A DNA stretch of 10,333 bases, from the NCBI GenBank assembly GCA_003241695.1, contig QFPN01000018.1, forward strand, positions 1 to 10,333, in the 5' to 3' direction. Origin of the DNA: Ancylobacter novellus. GTDB taxonomy: Bacteria > Pseudomonadota > Alphaproteobacteria > Rhizobiales > Methylopilaceae. Within the stretch, counting starts at the first letter, position 1; every line of letters begins with the position of its first letter. Shown here piece after piece: positions 6,311 through 10,333 of the stretch. Under the pieces are notes generated by a model that did no database searches, was not told the origin of the DNA, and saw only the letters and a program-made list of their open reading frames with translations. The position numbers and the translations under genes were made by a program.

Positions 6311-7802
6311 TGCCGCGGTCTTCCATGAGGGGCTCGCGGGAGCCGAGATATTCCGGCGTGCCGGTCAGCACCCCACGGAAGTCCACCAGCGGGTCGCCGA
6401 TGCGTACGCCCTGCGCGTCGATGCGAAGCTCCCGGATCATGTCCTCATGCAGGCCGCTGCGGTTCTTGAGAATGGAGATCGCCTTGCGGATGCGCCCTTC
6501 GGCTTCAAAGAAGCGTATGAGGATCACCGCGTCCGCGATGTAGGACACGTTGATCGACGTCGCCATCGACCCTACGAGCCCGGTCTGCGGATTGATCAGC
6601 AGCGTCAGGACGCCACGCTGGTTGAGGTAGGACAGCAACTCATGCATCTGCAGAATGAGCTGCTGCTCTTGCGGCATCGCCGCGACGTATCCGTTGAGGC
6701 TGTCGATCACGATCAACTGCGCCCCACGGACTTCGACCTCGGTGCGGACGCGCCATGCGAACTCGCCCGGCGAAATCTCGGCTGGATCGATCTGCTGGAC
6801 CACAAGACGGCCCTCGTCGATATGCCGTTCGAGGTCGAGTTTCATCGCCTTCGAACGCGCCAGCATCGTGCCCACGCGCTCGTCGAATTCGAAGATCGTG
6901 CAGGTCTCGCCGCGCTCGCAGGCCGCGTGGACGTATTGCAGGCCGATCGTGGTCTTTCCTGCACCCGCAGGACCGGTCAAAAGCGTGCTGGTGCCGCGCA
7001 GCGGGCCTCCGCCGAGCAGCCGATCCAGCTCGGTGACGCCGCTTGGAACCACATCGCCGATGAACGGCTTATGGTGGTCCGCCGCGATCAAGCGGGGAAA
7101 CACGTCGAGACCGCCCTTGCGGATGACGAAGTCGTGGTAGCCGGCGACGAAATCGACGCCGCGCATCTTCTGCACCTCGAGCCGCCGCCGCGCCGCGCCG
7201 AAGTCGAGGGTCAGGCGCTCCAGCGTGATCACGCCGTGGCAAAGGCTGTGGAGATGGGCGTCGCGCTGCCCGGTCTCTTCGCCGGTCAGATCGTCCACGA
7301 TCATGACGGTGACGTCGAGCGGGGCGAAGAACTGCTTGAGGGCCAGCACCTGCCGGCGATAGCGCAGCGGGTCCTGGGCGAGCAGTCGCATCTCGGACAG
7401 GCTGTCGAACACGACGCGCTTCGGCCGGATCTTCTGCACGATCTCCTTGATCAGATTGATCGTGCCGCCGAGCTCGCTTTCCCATGGGTGGAGGATCGAT
7501 TGCTGCCGGTCGGCGCCGAGCGCCTCCTCGGCGGTCGCGAGTTCGAAGATCGAGACGCCGTCGAGCGACCAGCCATGCGAGGCCGCCACGCCGCGCAGCT
7601 CCTCGTCCGTCTCCGAGAGGGTGACATAAAGCCCGGCCTCGCCGTTTGTGACGCCGTCGATGAGGAACTGCAGGGCGAGCGTGGTCTTGCCCGACCCGGG
7701 CGAGCCTTCGAGGAGATAGAGGCGGTTCGCGATCAGGCCGCCGCGAAGGATCGTGTCGAGGCCGGCGTTTCCGGAAGGGATGCGGTCGTGGAAAGCTGAC
7801 AT
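6300..7802 (-). CDS. KaiC-like double-RecA ATPase
   Basis: This 500-residue protein has two RecA/KaiC domains in tandem. The first has Walker A GSPGSGKTT (33-41), acidic SETDEEL where KaiC has its catalytic glutamates, and Walker B VVFDS. The second has Walker A GPAGAGKTT (277-285) and Walker B LIVIDSLNGY. The C-terminal region has VSYIADAVILIRFFE followed by AISILKNRSGLHE and GVLTG. In cyanobacterial KaiC the matching position holds the phosphorylated Ser431-Thr432 pair; here it is Ser420-Tyr421, and it lacks the rest of that motif. It belongs to the KaiC-like ATPases found widely outside cyanobacteria, often beside histidine kinases; a clock function should not be assumed. No kaiA or kaiB gene is present. 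The ATG at 7802 agrees with the family N-terminus (IPSGNAGLDTILRGGL) but has no clear ribosome site. It heads a two-gene operon with the hybrid kinase. Confidence 0.9.
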   Translation of the reverse strand: MSAFHDRIPSGNAGLDTILRGGLIANRLYLLEGSPGSGKTTLALQFLIDGVTNGEAGLYVTLSETDEELRGVAASHGWSLDGVSIFELATAEEALGADRQQSILHPWESELGGTINLIKEIVQKIRPKRVVFDSLSEMRLLAQDPLRYRRQVLALKQFFAPLDVTVMIVDDLTGEETGQRDAHLHSLCHGVITLERLTLDFGAARRRLEVQKMRGVDFVAGYHDFVIRKGGLDVFPRLIAADHHKPFIGDVVPSGVTELDRLLGGGPLRGTSTLLTGPAGAGKTTIGLQYVHAACERGETCTIFEFDERVGTMLARSKAMKLDLERHIDEGRLVVQQIDPAEISPGEFAWRVRTEVEVRGAQLIVIDSLNGYVAAMPQEQQLILQMHELLSYLNQRGVLTLLINPQTGLVGSMATSINVSYIADAVILIRFFEAEGRIRKAISILKNRSGLHEDMIRELRIDAQGVRIGDPLVDFRGVLTGTPEYLGSREPLMEDRGSGA

Positions 7803-8042
7803 CTGCGGCTACAAGCACTGGAAATCGTCGCTGATTTAGAGCGCGCGCCGCTTTTTAGAAAGATGCCGCGGCCCTCTGAACGTTGACGGTGGACCGTTCG
7901 ATATTACGGTCGCTCGATACCGCTCTAACAGGTCGGGCTCAGCGCGATCGATTGTCCCTCTCTCAATCTGGAATTGCTCCATCGGTTTTTAGGAACGTGT
8001 TTGCGGCCCGGCCGTTGCGCCATTGAGCACAACGAGGGCGAC
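7803..8042. other. Divergent intergenic region between KaiC-like gene and catalase
   Basis: These 240 bases hold no gene. The catalase promoter is at the right end. In the middle, GAACG (7878-7882) and CGTTC (7895-7899) form an inverted repeat with a 12-base spacer. It resembles the stress promoter elements, but the implied spacer between GAAC and CGTT is 13 instead of 16-17. I see no convincing promoter for the KaiC-like gene on the minus strand. Confidence 0.6.
7992..8016 (+). promoter_or_regulatory. EcfG (general stress sigma factor) promoter of the catalase
   Basis: GGAAC at 7992-7996 and CGTT at 8013-8016 are separated by exactly 16 bases, a full match to the known EcfG-type promoter pattern. 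Transcription would begin near 8023, leaving about 20 bases before the catalase ATG at 8043, with GAGGG (8034-8038) as ribosome site. Catalases are classic members of this regulon, which supports the call. Confidence 0.72.
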
Positions 8043-10089
8043 ATGAGCAAAAACGTTTTAACGACCGTCGGCAACGGCGGCGAGACGCACCAGACGACGG
8101 ACGCCGACCATCCCGTCCTCACCACGAACCACGGGACGCCGATCAGCGACAATCAGAACCAGCTGAAGGCGGGACCGCGCGGGCCTGTGCTGCTGGAAGA
8201 CGAGGTCTACCGGGAGAAGATCAACCACTTCGATCATGAGCGGATCCCGGAGCGCATCGTGCATGCGCGCGGCACCGCGGCCCACGGCTATTTCGAATGC
8301 ACCGACAGCCTCTCGGACCTGACGCGCGCCGATCTCTTCCAGAAGAAGGGCCAGCGCACAGACGTGTTCGTCCGGTTCTCGACAGTCGCCGGCGGCGCAG
8401 GCTCGGTCGACACGCCGCGCGACGTGCGCGGTTTCGCGGTCAAGTTCTACACGCGCGAGGGCAACTGGGATCTCGTCGGCAACAACATCCCGGTGTTCTT
8501 CATCCAGGACGCGATGAAATTTCCGGACCTGATCCACGCCGCGAAGATGGAGGCCGACCGAGGCTATCCGCAAGCCGCGACGGCGCATGACACCTTCTGG
8601 GACTTCATCAGCCTGATGCCGGAATCGACCCACATGATCCTGTGGGCGATGTCCGACCGGACGCTCCCGAAAAGCTTCGCGACCATGGAGGGGTTCGGCA
8701 TCCACACGTTCCGCTTCGTGAACAAGGCGGGCAAAAGCACCTTCGTGAAGTTCCATTGGAAGCCCGGTCAAGACCGCCGGCGCCGATCCCGACTACCAGC
8801 GTCGGGACCTGTTCGAACGCATCGGCCGTGGCGACTATCCGGAATGGTCGCTCGGGGTGCAGCTTTTCGACGACGATTTCGCGAACAGCCAACCCTACGA
8901 CGTGCTCGACGCGACGAAGATCATCCCTGAGGAGGTGCTGCCCGTCCGGATCGTCGGCAAGCTGGTGCTCGACCGCTATCCCGACAATTTCTTCGCCGAG
9001 ACCGAGCAGGTGGCGTTCTGCCCGAGCCACCTCGTGCCGGGCATCGATCATTCGAACGATCCGCTGCTTCAGGGGCGGCTGTTCTCCTACCAGGACACCC
9101 AGATCAAGCGGCTTGGCTCGACCAATTGGCATCAGATCCCGGTGAACCAGGCCAAGGGGCGCGAAGGCGGCTGCCCGTTCCACAATATGCAGCGCGACGG
9201 CCATATGCAGACGCAGGTTCCAAAAGGCCGCGCGAATTACGAGCCGAACTCGCTGCATCTCGCCGGCGAGATCGGCGGTCCACGCGAAGATCAGGAAAAC
9301 GGCTTCCGGACCTATCCCTCGGAGGAGGAAGGCCAGAAGCTTCGCATCCGGCCGGAAAGCTTCGCCGACCACTACAGCCAGGCGCGCCTGTTCTGGCGCT
9401 CGATGGACCCGGCTGAGCAGGCGCACATTGCGTCCGCCTTCGTGTTCGAGCTCAGCAAGGTTTCGATCGAGCACATCCGCAAGGCCGTGATGGCGAACCT
9501 GCGCAACGTCGACGAGGAGCTGGCCAAGCGCGTCGCCGATGGACTGGCGATGAAGCTCCCGAAGGCGTCGCCCGCCAAGGTCGCTCCGATCGACATGGAC
9601 CCGTCCCCGGCGCTCCGGATCATCAGGGGGCCCTTGGAGAAGCACACGCTCGAAGGCCGCACGGTCGGTATTCTCTTCGCGGACGGAAGCGACGCTGCCG
9701 AGTTGAGGGGTGTCAGGGACGGGGTCAAGAAGGCCGGCGGTAACGCGCTGCTTATCGCACCCAAGGTCGGCGCGGTGCCGCTATCGGACGGCTCAAGCAT
9801 CAGCGCGGACGCGCAACTTTTCGGCCAGCCGTCCGTCACGGTCGACGCCTGCGCGGTGGTGCTGTCGAAAGAGGCGGCCGCGAAACTGACCAAAGAAGGC
9901 GCTGCGGTGCAGTGGGTCATGGACGCCTTCGGGCATCTCAAGGCAATCGGCCACAACACTGAAGCCAAGCCGCTGCTCGACAAGGCGGGGGTCCAGCCAG
10001 ACGACGGCGTCGTCGATCTGGACGGTTTCATCGAGGCTGCGAAAAAGCGCTACTGGGATCGCGAGCCAAAGGTCCGCACGCTTGCCTGA
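8043..10089 (+). pseudogene. katE: Large-subunit catalase (KatE/HPII type), frame broken near 8766
   Basis: The gene encodes a heme catalase that breaks hydrogen peroxide into water and oxygen. Frame one (8043 to about 8765) gives the start MSKNVLTTVGNGGE, the catalytic histidine region VHARGTAAHGYFE, the distal pocket VRFSTVAGGAGS and the conserved asparagine in GNNIPVFFIQD, and ends at FVKFHWKP. Frame two (from about 8767) resumes at VKTAGADPDYQRRDLFE and contains the heme-ligand tyrosine in GRLFSYQDTQ, the ANYEPNSL segment, and a C-terminal flavodoxin-like domain (GRTVGILFADG onward) typical of large catalases. Compared with E. coli HPII, about 12 residues including the WDEA segment are missing at the junction. 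A deletion of about 35 bases therefore explains both the loss and the frameshift. Without it the protein would be about 693 aa. As read, frame one ends at 8930 without the heme ligand, so no active catalase is made. Real mutation and assembly error are both possible. Confidence 0.88.
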
Positions 10090-10099
10090 GGATCAGGGT

Positions 10100-10138
10100 T
10101 GGCGGGTGACGGCGGCGACATGCCGTAGTCATCCGCCA
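10100..10138 (+). terminator. Hairpin just after the catalase gene
   Basis: TGGCGGGTGAC (10100-10110) pairs with GTCATCCGCCA (10128-10138) over 11 positions, one of them a G-U pair, 10 bases after the catalase stop. No T-run follows, so it may act as an mRNA 3'-end structure or a Rho-assisted terminator. Confidence 0.4.
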
Positions 10139-10170
10139 CCAAGCGATCGGCGACCTCTTCGACCTCACGC

Positions 10171-10197
10171 AAAAAAGCGCCGCGGCCCTATCGGCGC
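10171..10197 (-). terminator. Leftward intrinsic terminator
   Basis: On the minus strand, GCGCCG, a 9-base loop and CGGCGC are followed immediately by six T. This is a standard, if short, intrinsic terminator pointing left. It would end a transcript coming from the right, whose gene is outside the window or is an unseen small RNA, and would keep it from running into the catalase gene. Confidence 0.5.
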
Positions 10198-10333
10198 AGC
10201 TTGCCGTCTTTCTAACGCTTCTGGTTTTGATCTTGCCGCGCAAACTGGCGAAAGCAATGGGAGTCGGGTCTGGCGGGCTCGACTGACCGGATGGTCCGCT
10301 TCCCGCCTTCAGCATAACGTCCGCTGTTGGCGC
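10198..10333. other. No gene recognised at the right end
   Basis: No convincing coding frame was found. A plus-strand open stretch (10110-10286) encodes a membrane-helix-like run, LAVFLTLLVLILPRKLAKAM, but has no ATG, GTG or TTG before it and overlaps both hairpins. It may be a gene remnant or chance. Confidence 0.3.

Noticed and set aside
6447..7799. 450-codon plus-strand frame opposite the KaiC-like gene
   Set aside because: Antisense shadow; the minus strand carries both Walker motifs and family signatures.
6300..7802. Calling the KaiC-like protein a circadian clock component
   Set aside because: There is no KaiA or KaiB gene, the Ser-Thr phosphorylation pair is Ser-Tyr, and many KaiC-like ATPases outside cyanobacteria have no known clock role.
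7974..8042. Earlier catalase start at 7974
   Set aside because: It would place the perfect promoter inside the gene; the ATG at 8043 has GAGGG and fits the family N-terminus.
8760..8770. Programmed frameshift in the catalase
   Set aside because: There is no slippery run, and about 12 conserved residues are missing, which a programmed shift would not cause.
8608..9645. 345-codon minus-strand frame opposite the catalase
   Set aside because: Antisense shadow of unmistakable catalase sequence.
10028..10315. 95-codon minus-strand frame at the right end
   Set aside because: It runs through a leftward terminator and into the catalase 3' end, with no recognisable motif.

Overview
The window is about two-thirds G+C, with dense, partly overlapping genes. 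Its proteins resemble those of Hyphomicrobiales-type alphaproteobacteria (for example Methylobacterium-like or methylotroph relatives). This is inferred from protein style, base composition and the promoter class; no marker gene is present. I found no tRNA, rRNA, CRISPR array or insertion sequence.

Layout, left to right. (1) Positions 97-359, minus strand: the truncated, frameshifted N-terminus of an alpha-amylase/trehalose-synthase-like gene. (2) Positions 463-4294, minus strand: a three-gene operon for a molybdenum aldehyde oxidoreductase of the PaoABC (YagTSR) type, in the order 2Fe-2S subunit, FAD subunit, molybdopterin subunit. A strong hairpin follows it. (3) Positions 4386-4574, plus strand: a divergent 62-residue, very hydrophilic protein of unknown function. 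(4) Positions 4592-7802, minus strand: a two-gene operon of a KaiC-like double-RecA ATPase and a hybrid histidine kinase, overlapping by 11 bases. (5) Positions 8043-10089, plus strand: a large-subunit (KatE/HPII-type) catalase whose frame is broken by a short internal deletion near 8766. (6) Positions 10090-10333: no convincing gene, but two hairpins, one of them a terminator-like structure facing left.

The most useful signal is regulatory. The catalase has an exact match to the alphaproteobacterial general-stress (EcfG) promoter pattern, GGAAC-N16-CGTT, just upstream of its start. The gap between the aldehyde oxidoreductase operon and the small divergent gene carries a quasi-palindromic copy that reads as an EcfG-like promoter in both directions, with one mismatch each way. 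A trehalose-type gene remnant, a catalase, an aldehyde-detoxifying enzyme and a KaiC/kinase signalling pair therefore look like a stress-response neighbourhood, with at least two of its promoters probably under EcfG control. Two of its genes (the amylase remnant and the catalase) carry inactivating lesions, which are either real decay or assembly errors. Nothing here is clearly a new system. The best candidates for new biology are the bidirectional stress promoter with its small unknown gene, and the KaiC-like/kinase pair without KaiB.
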